This document shows, one piece after another, positions 1 through 9,426 of a stretch of DNA of 64,000 nt (position 1 is the first letter of the stretch; every line of letters begins with the position of its first letter). The DNA is from Elusimicrobiota bacterium (GTDB taxonomy: Bacteria > Elusimicrobiota > Elusimicrobia > UBA1565 > UBA9628): contig PLZD01000002.1 in assembly GCA_003151975.1 (NCBI GenBank), positions 3,638 to 67,637 of the forward strand, given 5' to 3'. Made by a program: the position numbers and the translations under genes. Under the pieces are notes generated by a model. It was not told where the DNA came from, did no database searches, and worked only from the letters and a program-made list of their open reading frames with translations.

Positions 1-1447
1 CGTCGCCGAGGGCGAGTCCGGCGGCATCACTCAGCACATCGGCGCCTACAAGGTGAAGGTGGCTAAGGGCGAGATCGTTTTTCTTGATACTCCAGGACAC
101 GAGGCGTTCACGGCCATGCGCGCGCGCGGCGCCAAGGTGACCGACATCGTCATTCTCGTCGTCTCGGCGACCGACGGCGTCATGCCGCAGACTCTCGAGG
201 CCATCGATCACGCCAAGGCGGCCGGCGTCCCGATCATCGTCGCCGTCAACAAGATCGACCTGCCGGGCGCCAACCCTCAGAAGATCCGCCAGGAGCTCGC
301 TAACCACGGCCTCCAGCCCGAAGAGTGGGGCGGCAAGACTATTTTTCAGGACGTCTCGGCCAAGAAGCGCATCAACCTCGACAAGCTGCTCGAGATGGTC
401 GCGGTCCAGGCCGAGATCCTCGAGCTCAAGGCCAACCCGGATCGTCCCGGACATGGCGTTATTTTGGAAGCGCGCTTGGACGCCAAGCGCGGCAACGTCG
501 CGACTCTCCTCGTGCAGGCCGGCAGCGTGAAGATCGGCGACGCGTTCGTCGCGGGCCTTTGCTACGGCAAGATCAAGGCTTTGGTCGACGACCTCGGCGG
601 CCGCATCGAGGCGGCGGGTCCCTCGACCCCCGTCGAGATCCTCGGCCTCATGGGCACCCCGCAGGCCGGCGACGTGTTCTCGGTGGTCTCCGACGACCGT
701 CAGGCGCGCGACATCGCCGAGAAGCGCAAGCTCCTCCACCGGGAGCAGTCCATCGCGCATCAGAAGCACATGACCTTGGTGGGCCTCAAGTCGCAGATCG
801 GCGGGACCGTGGCCAAGGATCTTAATCTCGTTTTGAAGACCGATGTGCAGGGCTCGATGCAGGCCTTGCGGGACCAGCTCGAGGGCATGGCGACCTCCGA
901 GTGCAAGGTGCGCCTCATCCACGCCGGCATCGGCAACGCCAACGAGAGCGACGTGCTGCTCGCGTCGGCCTCCGACGCGGTCGTCATGCTCTTCCACACA
1001 GAGATGGAGCCGCGCGGCAAGGAACTCGCCGACCGGGAAGGCGTCGAGGTCCGGAAGTACGAGATCATCTACGACCTCATCGCCGATGTCAAAGCGGCGC
1101 TCGAGGGCCTGCTGGCCCCCGAGATCGTCGACGTCGTCGTCGGCAAGGGTGAAGTCCGCGACTTGTTCCCCCTGAAGGGCGGCGGCAAGGTCGCCGGCTG
1201 CTTCATCCGGGACGGCAAGGTCGTGCGCGGCGGGATCGTCAAGCTCGTGCGCAACGGTCAGGTCGTCGGAGAAGGCAAGATTTCCACGCTCAAGCGCTTC
1301 AAGGACGACGTCAAAGAGGTCGAGAAGAATCTCGAGTGCGGCCTCACGATCGACCCGATGCCCGACTACCAGAAGGGCGACCAGCTGGAGTTCATCGTCA
1401 AGGAGTCGCGCACGCGGCGCCTGAGCGAGTCTCCCCAGCAGAAGTAG
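1..1447 (+). CDS. infB: Translation initiation factor IF-2 (5' truncated)
   Basis: GTPase that delivers initiator tRNA to the 30S subunit. The reading frame is open from the window edge (first whole codon at base 2), so the N-terminal region and P-loop are missing. The visible part starts in the switch I region ([10 protein letters not shown]), followed by G3 (DTPGHEAF) and G4 (NKID), then the beta-barrel domains II-IV to the normal C-terminus. It is followed after 25 bases by rbfA and then truB, the conserved order of the nusA-infB operon. Identification is secure. Confidence 0.97.
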   Translation, partial: VAEGESGGITQHIGAYKVKVAKGEIVFLDTPGHEAFTAMRARGAKVTDIVILVVSATDGVMPQTLEAIDHAKAAGVPIIVAVNKIDLPGANPQKIRQELANHGLQPEEWGGKTIFQDVSAKKRINLDKLLEMVAVQAEILELKANPDRPGHGVILEARLDAKRGNVATLLVQAGSVKIGDAFVAGLCYGKIKALVDDLGGRIEAAGPSTPVEILGLMGTPQAGDVFSVVSDDRQARDIAEKRKLLHREQSIAHQKHMTLVGLKSQIGGTVAKDLNLVLKTDVQGSMQALRDQLEGMATSECKVRLIHAGIGNANESDVLLASASDAVVMLFHTEMEPRGKELADREGVEVRKYEIIYDLIADVKAALEGLLAPEIVDVVVGKGEVRDLFPLKGGGKVAGCFIRDGKVVRGGIVKLVRNGQVVGEGKISTLKRFKDDVKEVEKNLECGLTIDPMPDYQKGDQLEFIVKESRTRRLSESPQQK

Positions 1448-1472
1448 CCCGGCCGTCCAGGAGGTCGTTCCG

Positions 1473-1832
1473 ATGTTCTCCCGCAGCGATCGACTCAAAG
1501 AGCTTTACCGCGTCGAGATCGCCAAGGCCCTCCAGGGCGTCAAGGACCCCGGCCTCTCGGGCTTTTTGACGATCACCGACTGCCAGCTGACAGCCGACGG
1601 CAAGACCGTCAACGTTTTTTACTCGCTGCTCGGCAGCGGCGCCCAGCACGAGAGCACCAAAGACGCCCTTGAGCGCGCCGCGCCCTACATCCGCCAGGTC
1701 CTGCGCAAGCGCCTTTCGCTCAAGATGATCCCTTCGATCGTTTTCAACTACGACGACACGCCCAAGCGCGCCTCGCGCATCGACAAGCTGCTGCTCCAGC
1801 TCGAGCAGGAAGAGGGCCAGGAAGACCCGTGA
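1473..1832 (+). CDS. rbfA: Ribosome-binding factor A
   Basis: 119-residue 30S maturation factor with the KH-like RbfA fold. Seen: start FSRSDRLKELYRVEIAKAL, the family's helix 1 pattern, and an RbfA-typical C-terminal stretch (IPSIVFNYDDTPKRASRID). A strong Shine-Dalgarno AGGAGG lies 7 bases before the ATG, so unlike many genes here it is translated with a leader. Its stop overlaps the truB GTG start, implying translational coupling. Confidence 0.95.
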   Translation: MFSRSDRLKELYRVEIAKALQGVKDPGLSGFLTITDCQLTADGKTVNVFYSLLGSGAQHESTKDALERAAPYIRQVLRKRLSLKMIPSIVFNYDDTPKRASRIDKLLLQLEQEEGQEDP

Positions 1833-2536
1833 GCTCCTCCGGGCTCCTGTTGTTCGACAAGCCGCAGGGTTGGACCTCCCACGACGTCGTCGACGCCGTC
1901 CGCCGGACTTTGCCGCACGGCGCCAAGGTGGGCCATTGCGGCACGCTCGATCCGCTGGCGACGGGCCTGCTGATCCTGCTCGTGGGCCAGGCCACGCGCA
2001 TGCAGGCCGCGCTGCAGGGCCTCGACAAAGTCTACTCGGGCGTCATCCGGCTCGGCGTGCGCACCGACACGGGCGACATCACCGGCAAGGTCGTCGAGAG
2101 CAAGCCCATCCCCTCTTTGTGCCTCGAAGCTCTCCAGAAGACGCTGGACGATCATCTCGGGACCTTGGAGATGCCCGCGCCCGCCTATTCCGCCGTCAAA
2201 CATAAAGGGGTGCCGCTCTACAAGTACGCGCGGCGCGGCGCGCCGGTCCCCGAGAAGCCGCGGACCGCGACGATTCGCTCGTGGAAGGCGGTCTCCTACG
2301 CCGAACCAGATCTTTCGCACGTCCTGGCCTGCTCGAGCGGCACTTACGTCCGCTCTTTGGCCGAGAGGCTCGGCGCGGTCCTCGGCTGCGGCGGCACGGT
2401 GCTGACCCTGCGGCGCGAGAGCATCGGAGCCTTCGGCGTCCATGAAGCGATGACTCTCGAACAGTTCAAGACCATGAGCGTCGCGGAGCTCCTCAAGCGC
2501 GCCGAGGAAGGACTCGGCCTGCTCGTGCCGCGCTGA
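1829..2536 (+). CDS. truB: tRNA pseudouridine-55 synthase
   Basis: Converts U55 of the tRNA T-loop to pseudouridine. Seen: LLFDKPQGWTSHDVV at the N-terminus and the catalytic GTLDPLATGLL motif with its Asp near residue 38, followed by the YSAVKHKG and GTYVRSLAERLG family blocks. At 235 residues it lacks a long C-terminal PUA extension. The GTG start at 1829 overlaps the rbfA stop by 4 bases. Last recognised gene of the infB cluster. Confidence 0.95.
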   Translation: MSSSGLLLFDKPQGWTSHDVVDAVRRTLPHGAKVGHCGTLDPLATGLLILLVGQATRMQAALQGLDKVYSGVIRLGVRTDTGDITGKVVESKPIPSLCLEALQKTLDDHLGTLEMPAPAYSAVKHKGVPLYKYARRGAPVPEKPRTATIRSWKAVSYAEPDLSHVLACSSGTYVRSLAERLGAVLGCGGTVLTLRRESIGAFGVHEAMTLEQFKTMSVAELLKRAEEGLGLLVPR

Positions 2537-2579
2537 ACGCGCGCTGGACAAAGGAAGGAAGAGGAGTTAAACTAACGCC

Positions 2580-2735
2580 ATGAGCGATTTCAACAAAGAC
2601 GGCAATCTCTTCGGACGCATGACGGCCCTGATTGTCTTGGTCTCCGTCGCCGTTTGGGTCGGCCGAATTTGCGGGGTCAGCGTCTGCCCGATAGCTTCTT
2701 GCGGTTCCTGCCCGTTCGTCTCAGGCCAGAAATAA
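2580..2735 (+). CDS. Small Cys-rich single-pass membrane protein
   Basis: 51 codons. Seen: a charged N-terminus (MSDFNKDGNLFGR), one hydrophobic helix at about residues 14-30, then a tail with four cysteines (C31, C36, C41, C44; the last two form CxxC). A purine-rich GGAAGAGGAG lies 9-19 bases upstream and may serve as the ribosome site. It follows truB by 43 bases on the same strand and converges on the outer-membrane protein gene. I recognise no family; the cysteine tail could bind metal or form disulfides. Confidence 0.5.
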   Translation: MSDFNKDGNLFGRMTALIVLVSVAVWVGRICGVSVCPIASCGSCPFVSGQK

Positions 2736-2744
2736 ACCCATAGC

Positions 2745-3878
2745 TCAGAAGTGCAGCGAGGCGCCGGTGTACCAGCCGAAGCGCTGAGACTTGACGGTCT
2801 CCAGTTCTTGATCCACGTTGGTCCCGTCGGGCAGGAAGTCTTTCTCGCGCCCGTTGCGCGACCATAGGTAGACGAACATCCAGCCGGCGTCGATGCTGAT
2901 CATTTTGATCGGACTGTAGCTCACGCCGATATTGCCGTCGAAAATGGAGCCGTCGGCGCGCTGGATGAAGTTGGGAGAGCTGCTCGCAAACGGCCTTCCC
3001 CCCGAGGCGCCGGCGAAGCGGTTGAACCCCTCTCCCGCGGCCTGAGCGTTGTAGCCCGTCGCGCCATAGCTCTGCAGGGGCGAATAGGCGAGCACGACCT
3101 TGGCCTTGAGCCCGAAGTCGGTCGATACGGTTTCGCGCACTCCCATGCGCAGGCCCTGCCAGGTCATCGTGATGCTCGAGTCGTTGCCCGGGATGATCCC
3201 GGCGGCCGGCTCGGGCAGAGAGTACGGCGCCGAGAAGGTTTGGTTCCACTGCGTCATATGGTAGTGGCTCGAGTAGCGGTCATAGCCGGCGAGCAGGTCG
3301 AGATCCTGGCGGTACTTCCAATCTCCCCACGAGGTGTCGCTTTTCGTCGATAAGGCGCGGAAGTAGAGGCTGGTGGTCAGCCAGCTCGTGCTGCCGTTCT
3401 GCGCGATCGAAGCGCGGCCGTAGTCCTCGAAGCTCGGATTGACGAAGGTATGGCCGGAAGGGGTATAGGTGATGAGGTCTGGCTGGGTCGTATTGATCCA
3501 ATCGTGCTCGACGGCGTCGCCGTCGCGCGTGGCGCCCGCGGCGTACTGCGTGTCGAACGAGAGCCGCTTCCAAGGGCGAATCTCCATGGCGTAGAGATTG
3601 ATCGATGCGTCGGCGCGGTTGAATTCCCAGCTGTTGCCGAGGTACGCCCCGTCCGAGGGCGGATTGATCTGAGTCGGCACGATCTGGGTTTGAGTCCGGT
3701 AGAAGTCCCTGCCGATGCTGTACCAGCGATCGATGGAGAAGCTGATGAATTCGGATTTCTCATCGGCCGTTCTAAACGGGTCGACGACGGCGGTTCGGCC
3801 CCCGGTCGAGAGCAAGACCAGAAGGGCGAGAGCCAGCCGTCCCGGGGCCGCCAGGATGCCGTTGGCTTTGGTTGTCAT
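2745..3878 (-). CDS. Outer-membrane beta-barrel protein
   Basis: 377 residues from the ATG at 3878; an in-frame TTG 18 bases upstream is less likely because a signal peptide starts well at MTTKANG. Seen: a hydrophobic signal segment (about residues 8-26), then many short alternating amphipathic strands rich in Tyr, Trp and Ser, ending in ...ASLHF with the C-terminal Phe typical of BAM-inserted barrels. The pattern resembles omptin-like barrels, but I do not see convincing omptin catalytic residues. Function unknown; probably a porin or adhesin-type barrel. Confidence 0.7.
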   Translation of the reverse strand: MTTKANGILAAPGRLALALLVLLSTGGRTAVVDPFRTADEKSEFISFSIDRWYSIGRDFYRTQTQIVPTQINPPSDGAYLGNSWEFNRADASINLYAMEIRPWKRLSFDTQYAAGATRDGDAVEHDWINTTQPDLITYTPSGHTFVNPSFEDYGRASIAQNGSTSWLTTSLYFRALSTKSDTSWGDWKYRQDLDLLAGYDRYSSHYHMTQWNQTFSAPYSLPEPAAGIIPGNDSSITMTWQGLRMGVRETVSTDFGLKAKVVLAYSPLQSYGATGYNAQAAGEGFNRFAGASGGRPFASSSPNFIQRADGSIFDGNIGVSYSPIKMISIDAGWMFVYLWSRNGREKDFLPDGTNVDQELETVKSQRFGWYTGASLHF

Positions 3879-3936
3879 TCGTTCGGCGACAGCCAAATTA
3901 TGGTGGGAATCCTTTGCGGATTTGTTGCTTTGGAGG

Positions 3937-5475
3937 CTAGCGGAGGATGAGGTCAGCCTGCGCGCCCGAGGCGGGCAGGAGTTGCGGCGTTTGATCGCGA
4001 TTCTGGCGGTGGGCTTCGTCCTGCACTTTGGGCAGGAGATAGTCGTAGAGGCTCTTCACGCTAACCTGTCCGGATGCATCTTTGGCTTCGCCGTTTAAGC
4101 CCTTGAGAAGGAAGTACGTGAACATGCCGTGGCCCTGGTCGTCCAAAGTGCTCGTGACTTCGTCTCCCGAGGCCGCGGCAAACAGGATCATGCCGCCTTG
4201 CGGCGCGAAGCCCGCGTCCACCTTGGTTACGAGTGGACGCGTGCCCTTGGCCAGGACGGACCTTCCCCCAGCGCCGGAGAAGCACGCGTCGAGCGCCACG
4301 ATCACTTGCTTGGCGTTGAGCGCGTTGAGCGAGGCGTAGAGCTGCTTGACCGGATAAGCGGTGGTCTTGAGGAACTTGACGTCGGCGTCCCAGGGCACGA
4401 GGTAGGCGTCGCCCGTCTTGGGGTCCGGCGCGCCGTGGCCCGAGTAATAAAGAAAAACCGTGGATTGCGGCTTGACGTTGCGCGGGAGCCACTCTTCGAG
4501 ATAGCTCTGGATGCCGGTCCGCGTGGCCTTGGGGCCTTCGAGATAGACGATGTTGCGCGACGGATAGCCCAGCGCGCGCAGGTGCTCGCGCACGGCGGTG
4601 GCGTCGTGGACGGCGTACTCGGCCTCGGGCAGGTTCGCGTATTTGTCGATGCCGATGACCAGCGCGAAGTTGTCGGCGTTCTCCGGGCGGGAGTATGACG
4701 GCTTGTCGACGTCGGAGTGGCTGTTGACCTCAGCCTGTGAAGTTGGTGCTTCCGCAGGTTCCGACGCGGCTGGTAAAACGGGCTTGGAAGCAACTGATGT
4801 TGGGGCTCCGTGCTGTCGAGACTTGGCTTCCTGGATGAGCTGTGCGATCTCCGGGTGGCCTCTTTGTGTCGATATTTCCTCCAGAGACCCCGAGCCGCCG
4901 CACGACGTGCTGATGTAATAGGCATTCGGATCGGCGCCATGCGCTAGGAGCAGTCTTACCATGTCCGTATAACCTGAGACTGCGGCAATCACCAAGGCAG
5001 TGGGCTCTTTGAGGCCTTTGCAAACGCTGCCCGGGGTTCCTTGACCATAATAGCCTGCCTTGATATTGACGTCCGCCCCATGAGCAAGGAGAATCTTCGC
5101 GACGTCCAGTTGATTCGCGGAGCTCGCGTAGATTAGTGGTGACCCGCGACCTACGGGCTGGTTCCCTTCATGGCAGTCTTTATTGACGTCGGCGCCCTTG
5201 TCCAGAAGTGCTTTCACGGTGTCGATGCGCCCTTCAAAAGACGCGCAACTTAGAGGAGAGCCGATGCGCCATTGGCTGTCTGTAAAGTAGTTGCAGTCGC
5301 CGCAGACATTGATGTCCCCTTCTTGGGAAACTAAGCGAAGGACTTCGCTCGTGTTTCCTTCTCGCGCCGCCTTCTGGAGAGGGCCAATGCAACCGCATAG
5401 AAAGACGGCCATGCTTGCGAACGCCGGCAGGAGGGTGCTGATGAGTCTGTCTTTTAGTGGTTTAGGAGCATGCAT
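3937..5475 (-). CDS. Ankyrin-repeat / caspase-like (peptidase C14) lipoprotein
   Basis: 512 residues. A hydrophobic signal ends at lipobox LCGC (lipidated Cys29). Ankyrin repeats cover about residues 33-215 (LLDKGADVN, LLAHGADVN, LLAHGADPN). A low-complexity linker (220-265) leads to a caspase-fold domain from FALVIGIDKY (270) with the catalytic dyad in YYSGHGA (His347) and DACFSGAGG (Cys398). Clan CD peptidases with this dyad cleave after basic or acidic residues; the substrate here is unknown. A Shine-Dalgarno-like TGAGG precedes the ATG. It lies 38 bases beyond the potADBC operon on the same strand. Two relatives occur at 35.7-38.4 kb. Confidence 0.88.
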   Translation of the reverse strand: MHAPKPLKDRLISTLLPAFASMAVFLCGCIGPLQKAAREGNTSEVLRLVSQEGDINVCGDCNYFTDSQWRIGSPLSCASFEGRIDTVKALLDKGADVNKDCHEGNQPVGRGSPLIYASSANQLDVAKILLAHGADVNIKAGYYGQGTPGSVCKGLKEPTALVIAAVSGYTDMVRLLLAHGADPNAYYISTSCGGSGSLEEISTQRGHPEIAQLIQEAKSRQHGAPTSVASKPVLPAASEPAEAPTSQAEVNSHSDVDKPSYSRPENADNFALVIGIDKYANLPEAEYAVHDATAVREHLRALGYPSRNIVYLEGPKATRTGIQSYLEEWLPRNVKPQSTVFLYYSGHGAPDPKTGDAYLVPWDADVKFLKTTAYPVKQLYASLNALNAKQVIVALDACFSGAGGRSVLAKGTRPLVTKVDAGFAPQGGMILFAAASGDEVTSTLDDQGHGMFTYFLLKGLNGEAKDASGQVSVKSLYDYLLPKVQDEAHRQNRDQTPQLLPASGAQADLILR

Positions 5476-5513
5476 GGTATTACCTCAGGATGATTTCGCC
5501 TTGATGATCGCTT

Positions 5514-6296
5514 TCAAGACTGAGTTTCCTTCTTAGCGAGGAGTTTTTGGGAGCTCAGCAAGACCACAGTCAGCAGGAGCAGACAGCAGGCCAGCGCGTT
5601 GATCTCGGGCGTGACGCCGAACTTCATCATGGAGTAGATCTTGATGGGCATCGTCACGATGCCGATGCCCGCGATGAAGAATGAAGTCACAAAATCCTCG
5701 AAACTCACCGTGAACGCCAGCAGCGCGCCCGAAAAGATCGCGGGCCCGGCCAGCGGCAAGGTGACCTTGTAGAAGGCCTGCCATTCCGTGGCGCCGAGGT
5801 CCATGGCGGCGTCCTCAAGGCGCGAATCCTTCAACGACAACAGGCGCGCGCGAATCGAGCTGGCCGTGTAGGGCAAGGCGATCATCGCGTGGGCGCAGGC
5901 CAAGGTCCAGAAGTTGAGCGGGATGTGCACGCGCACGAAGAAAGAGAGCAGGCCCACGCCCATGACGATCTCGGGCATCATGAGCGGGACGCTCAGCATC
6001 GACGAGTAAATCCCCCTCCCTTTGAACGGCGCGTGGCGGGTCATCGCGTAGCTCGCAAAGAGGCCAAGGATCGAAGCGAACACGCTGGCCGCGATCGCAA
6101 GCTCAAGCGTCGTCACAAGAGCGCTCAGGAGTTCGGCATTGTGGAACATGCTTCCGTACCACTTCAGCGTGAAGCCCTTCCAGACGACGTTGCGGCGCGC
6201 ATCGTTGAAAGAGAAGGCGAACATGACCGCGAGCGGCAAGTAGAGGAAAGCGTAAATCGAAGCGCAGAACGCCGCCAAGCCCTTGTTCTTGGTCAT
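5514..6296 (-). CDS. potC: Polyamine ABC transporter permease PotC
   Basis: 260-residue inner-membrane permease with about six transmembrane helices. The ABC-permease EAA loop is visible as EDAAMDLGATEWQAFYKVTLPLAGP. With PotB it forms the channel for spermidine/putrescine uptake. Its start overlaps the potB stop by 4 bases (ATGA). It is the last gene of the potA-D-B-C operon, whose product would feed the putrescine-degradation genes at 22-28 kb. Confidence 0.93.
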   Translation of the reverse strand: MTKNKGLAAFCASIYAFLYLPLAVMFAFSFNDARRNVVWKGFTLKWYGSMFHNAELLSALVTTLELAIAASVFASILGLFASYAMTRHAPFKGRGIYSSMLSVPLMMPEIVMGVGLLSFFVRVHIPLNFWTLACAHAMIALPYTASSIRARLLSLKDSRLEDAAMDLGATEWQAFYKVTLPLAGPAIFSGALLAFTVSFEDFVTSFFIAGIGIVTMPIKIYSMMKFGVTPEINALACCLLLLTVVLLSSQKLLAKKETQS

Positions 6297-7222
6297 GCGC
6301 GCTCAAGCTCCGCGGCTTCGAGCTTCTGGTAGAAGTAGACGCCGGAGATCAGCGAGACGAGCAGGATCGTGGTGAGCGCCGCGCCGAAAGGCCAATCCTG
6401 CGCCATCAGGAATTGATTCTGCACGAGGTTGCCGATCAGGTAGGTCTTCGGCCCGCCCAGAAATTCCGCCGTCAAGAAGTCGCCGATGCAGGGCACGAAG
6501 GTCAAAATGCAGCCCGCGAAGACCCCGGGCAAGGCCAGCGGCAATGTGACTTTGGAGAAGGTCTGGATCGTCCCCGCGCCGAGGTCGTAGGAGGCCTCGA
6601 TGTAGCTGCGCGGAATCTTTTCGAGAGACGAGTACAGCGGCAGGATCATGAACGGCAGATAAAAGTAGACCAAGCCCAGGATCACCGAGAACGGCGTGTT
6701 CAGAATCCCGAGCGGCGTCGAGATCACGCCGAGATTGAGGAGAAAATTATTGAGCAGTCCCGCGCGGCCCAGTATGATGATCCACGAATAGATCGAGACG
6801 AGGCACGACGTCCAGAAAGGGATCATCAGCAGAATCAAAAATGTCTCGCGGCGGTGGCCTGCGTAGAAGCTCAGGAAATAGGCGAATGGGAAGCCAAGCA
6901 CGAGGCAGATTCCCGTCGTCGCCGAGGCGTAGCACATCGTCCTGATGAGCACGGTGAGGTATTTGTGGTCGAGCGCGCGCGCGAAGTTTTCCCAGGTGAA
7001 GGTCCAGATGACGCTCGAGTACGGTCCGCGCTTGGCCAACGACATGGCGAGCAGGCTCGCGACGGGCAGCAGCAGGAAGGCCAGGAGCCAAATCGTCGCC
7101 GGCGCCAGCATCAGATGGCTGGCGCGAGGATCTTTCCCTCGTACAAGCCAGGACAAAGCGCGATCGACGGCGTTTTTTTCGCGCGCCGAGGATTTCTCCT
7201 GAGTAATCTCGGCGTTCGTCAT
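6293..7222 (-). CDS. potB: Polyamine ABC transporter permease PotB
   Basis: 309 residues from the ATG at 7222, which overlaps the potD stop (ATGA). The frame is open further upstream but that region is potD coding sequence. Six transmembrane helices; EAA loop EASYDLGAGTIQTFSKVTLPLALPG. A charged ~35-residue N-terminal tail precedes the first helix. It pairs with PotC and is energised by PotA. Family assignment is clear; substrate preference (putrescine versus spermidine) is inferred from context. Confidence 0.93.
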   Translation of the reverse strand: MTNAEITQEKSSAREKNAVDRALSWLVRGKDPRASHLMLAPATIWLLAFLLLPVASLLAMSLAKRGPYSSVIWTFTWENFARALDHKYLTVLIRTMCYASATTGICLVLGFPFAYFLSFYAGHRRETFLILLMIPFWTSCLVSIYSWIIILGRAGLLNNFLLNLGVISTPLGILNTPFSVILGLVYFYLPFMILPLYSSLEKIPRSYIEASYDLGAGTIQTFSKVTLPLALPGVFAGCILTFVPCIGDFLTAEFLGGPKTYLIGNLVQNQFLMAQDWPFGAALTTILLVSLISGVYFYQKLEAAELERA

Positions 7223-8280
7223 CCGGCCACCTTGACGTCTTCCCAGGTGTCGGTCCAAAGCTGCTGGATGTCGGGCTCGAGCAAAGAGTGGAACTTCAAG
7301 AGCTTGGCCATCTTCGGCGGCGGGAACACGCGCGGGTCCTTGAGCAAGTCCTTGTCGAGCGTCTTCTTGGCTTCCGCGTTGGGCGTCGCGTAGCGCACGG
7401 TATTGGCGATGTCGGCGGCGACCGGGCCCTCGAGCAGATAGTCCACGAGGCGCAGCGTGTCCTCGCGGTGCTGGGAGCCGCGCACGAGGCAGAGGTTGTC
7501 GACCCACATGTAGCTGCCTTCCTTGGGGATCACGTAGTCGAGGTGAGGATTCTCGCGCGCCGACTGCAGGACGTCGCCCGACCACGCCATCGCCATGAAA
7601 AGCTCGCCCGCGACCAGGCTGTCCATGTACTGCGTGCTGGAATATTGCTTCACGAGCGGCCGCTGCTTGACCAGCAGGTCGCGCACGGCGGCGAAGTCCT
7701 TCTCGTCGGTCGTCGTCTCGGGCAGGCCCTTGAGCAGCAGGCCCGTCGAGATGCAGTCGCGGGCGTTGTCGAGGATCGAGATCTTGCCGGAGTACTTCTC
7801 GTCCCAGAGGTCCCACCAGGAGGTCGGGGGCTTGGGCATCATCTTTTTGTTGTAGCCGATGCCCGTCGTGCCCCAAAGGTACGGGATCGTGAAGGCGTTG
7901 TCGGGGTCGTACGGCGTGTTCAGGAACTGCTTATCGATGTTCCCCGTCTTCGTGAGCACGCCCGTGGGGTACGGATCGATCACGTTCAAGCCCTTGAGGC
8001 TCGGGATCATGTAGTCCGTGCCGATGATCAGGTCGTAGCCGCGCGCGCCCGACCGGAGCTTCGCGAACATCTCGGCTTCGTCGGCGAATTCCTCGTAGTT
8101 GACCTTGATGCCGGAATCCTTCGTGAAGCCGGACAAGGTGTCCTTGCCGATGTACTTGGACCAGTTGAAGAAATTGACCTCGCGCTCCTTCTCCTTGGCG
8201 GCGCAAGCCAGCAGCCACGGCGACGCGGCGCCGACGACCGCGAGCTTTAGGAATTCGCGGCGCGTGACCGGCTTAGCCAT
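7219..8280 (-). CDS. potD: Polyamine-binding protein PotD (Tat lipoprotein)
   Basis: 353-residue periplasmic substrate-binding protein of the PotD/PotF family. The N-terminus has a twin-arginine motif (TRREFLKLA, Arg7-Arg8), a hydrophobic core and lipobox LLAC (Cys26), so it is probably exported folded by Tat and lipidated. Mature-domain blocks include NFFNWSKYIG, IIGTDYMIP, IPYLWGTTGIGYN and AWSGDV, typical of polyamine binders. The start ATG at 8280 overlaps the potA stop by 8 bases. Confidence 0.92.
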   Translation of the reverse strand: MAKPVTRREFLKLAVVGAASPWLLACAAKEKEREVNFFNWSKYIGKDTLSGFTKDSGIKVNYEEFADEAEMFAKLRSGARGYDLIIGTDYMIPSLKGLNVIDPYPTGVLTKTGNIDKQFLNTPYDPDNAFTIPYLWGTTGIGYNKKMMPKPPTSWWDLWDEKYSGKISILDNARDCISTGLLLKGLPETTTDEKDFAAVRDLLVKQRPLVKQYSSTQYMDSLVAGELFMAMAWSGDVLQSARENPHLDYVIPKEGSYMWVDNLCLVRGSQHREDTLRLVDYLLEGPVAADIANTVRYATPNAEAKKTLDKDLLKDPRVFPPPKMAKLLKFHSLLEPDIQQLWTDTWEDVKVAG

Positions 8281-9400
8281 TGGAGCCGTTTGGGCTGGGC
8301 TCGAGCAGGAGGATGTCGCAAGGGCGGATCTCGGCCCAGACCGTGCCGCCGGCGGTCCGCCGTTCGCGGTGCTCGGCGTCCATGGAGACGGCCATGAGCA
8401 CGCGGCCCGGCGGCTTTTGGAACGGCAGCAGAAAAATCTGCGAGGAGTTGCCCAAGTAGACATTGTCGATCATCGTGGCCTTGAGCCAGACGTTATCGGT
8501 ATTCGCAGGGGTGTCTTGATACCTGACCTCGATACGCTCGGGACGGATGGCGACCTTCAGAAGCTGGCCCGCGCCGAGAGCGAGTTCCATCGACCGGGGC
8601 AGGGTCACCTCGACCTCGTCCTCGAGCCGCAGCTTCACTTCCCCCTTCTTATTGTCGATGACCCGGGCGCTCAGCACGTTGGCGGCGCCGATGAAGTCGG
8701 CCACGAAGGAAGTCTTGGGGCGCTCGTAAATCTCGCGCGGCTCTCCGAGCTGTTCGATGTTGCCCTGGTTGAAGACCGCGATGCGGTCCGACATCGTCAT
8801 GGCCTCTTCCTGGTCGTGCGTCACGTAAATGAACGTGATGCCGAGCTTGCGCTGGATGCTCTTGAGCTCGAGCTGCATCTCCTTGCGGAGCTTCAGGTCG
8901 AGCGCGCCGAGGGGCTCGTCGAGGAGCAGGACCGAGGGCCGGCCCACGAGCGCGCGCGCCAGCGCGATGCGCTGCATCTGGCCGCCGGAGAGCTGGCTCG
9001 TGCGGCGTCTCTCGAAGCCCTGGAGCTTGACCAGCGACATGGCCTCGTTGACGCGCTTCGTGACCTCGGGCTCGGCGACCTTGCGGATGCGCAGGCCGAA
9101 GGCGATGTTGTCGAAGACGTTGTAGTGGGGAAACAGCGCGTAATGCTGGAAGACGGTGTGCACGTCGCGCCGATAAGGCGGCAGGTCGGTCACGTCCTTG
9201 CCCTCGAGCAGAACGCGGCCCGAGTCGGGGTCTTCGAACCCCGCGATGATGCGCAAAGTGGTGGTCTTGCCGCAGCCGGAAGGCCCCAGGAAAGTCAGGA
9301 ATTCGGCCTTCTTGATGGAAAGCGAGACGCCTTTCAGGACGGTCTGGCCGCCGAAGGACTTCGTGATCCCCTCGATTTCGAGCAACGACTCCCCGGGCAT
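8273..9400 (-). CDS. potA: Polyamine ABC transporter ATPase PotA
   Basis: 375 residues. Walker A GPSGCGKTT, signature LSGGQ, Walker B VLLLDEPLGALD, and the switch His in VTHDQEEA; a C-terminal TOBE-type regulatory domain starts near residue 240. It drives import through PotBC. First gene of the operon: a -10 hexamer TATTAT ends 6 bases before the ATG, suggesting a leaderless message. Gene order potA-potD-potB-potC differs from the common potABCD order. Confidence 0.94.
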   Translation of the reverse strand: MPGESLLEIEGITKSFGGQTVLKGVSLSIKKAEFLTFLGPSGCGKTTTLRIIAGFEDPDSGRVLLEGKDVTDLPPYRRDVHTVFQHYALFPHYNVFDNIAFGLRIRKVAEPEVTKRVNEAMSLVKLQGFERRRTSQLSGGQMQRIALARALVGRPSVLLLDEPLGALDLKLRKEMQLELKSIQRKLGITFIYVTHDQEEAMTMSDRIAVFNQGNIEQLGEPREIYERPKTSFVADFIGAANVLSARVIDNKKGEVKLRLEDEVEVTLPRSMELALGAGQLLKVAIRPERIEVRYQDTPANTDNVWLKATMIDNVYLGNSSQIFLLPFQKPPGRVLMAVSMDAEHRERRTAGGTVWAEIRPCDILLLEPSPNGSNG

Positions 9401-9406
9401 TTGGAG

Positions 9407-9412
9407 ATAATA
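9407..9412 (-). promoter_or_regulatory. -10 element of the pot operon
   Basis: TATTAT read on the minus strand, 6 bases from the potA ATG. No good -35 is visible. The position predicts transcription starting at or next to the start codon. Confidence 0.5.
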
Positions 9413-9426
9413 CTAAATTCGACGGA

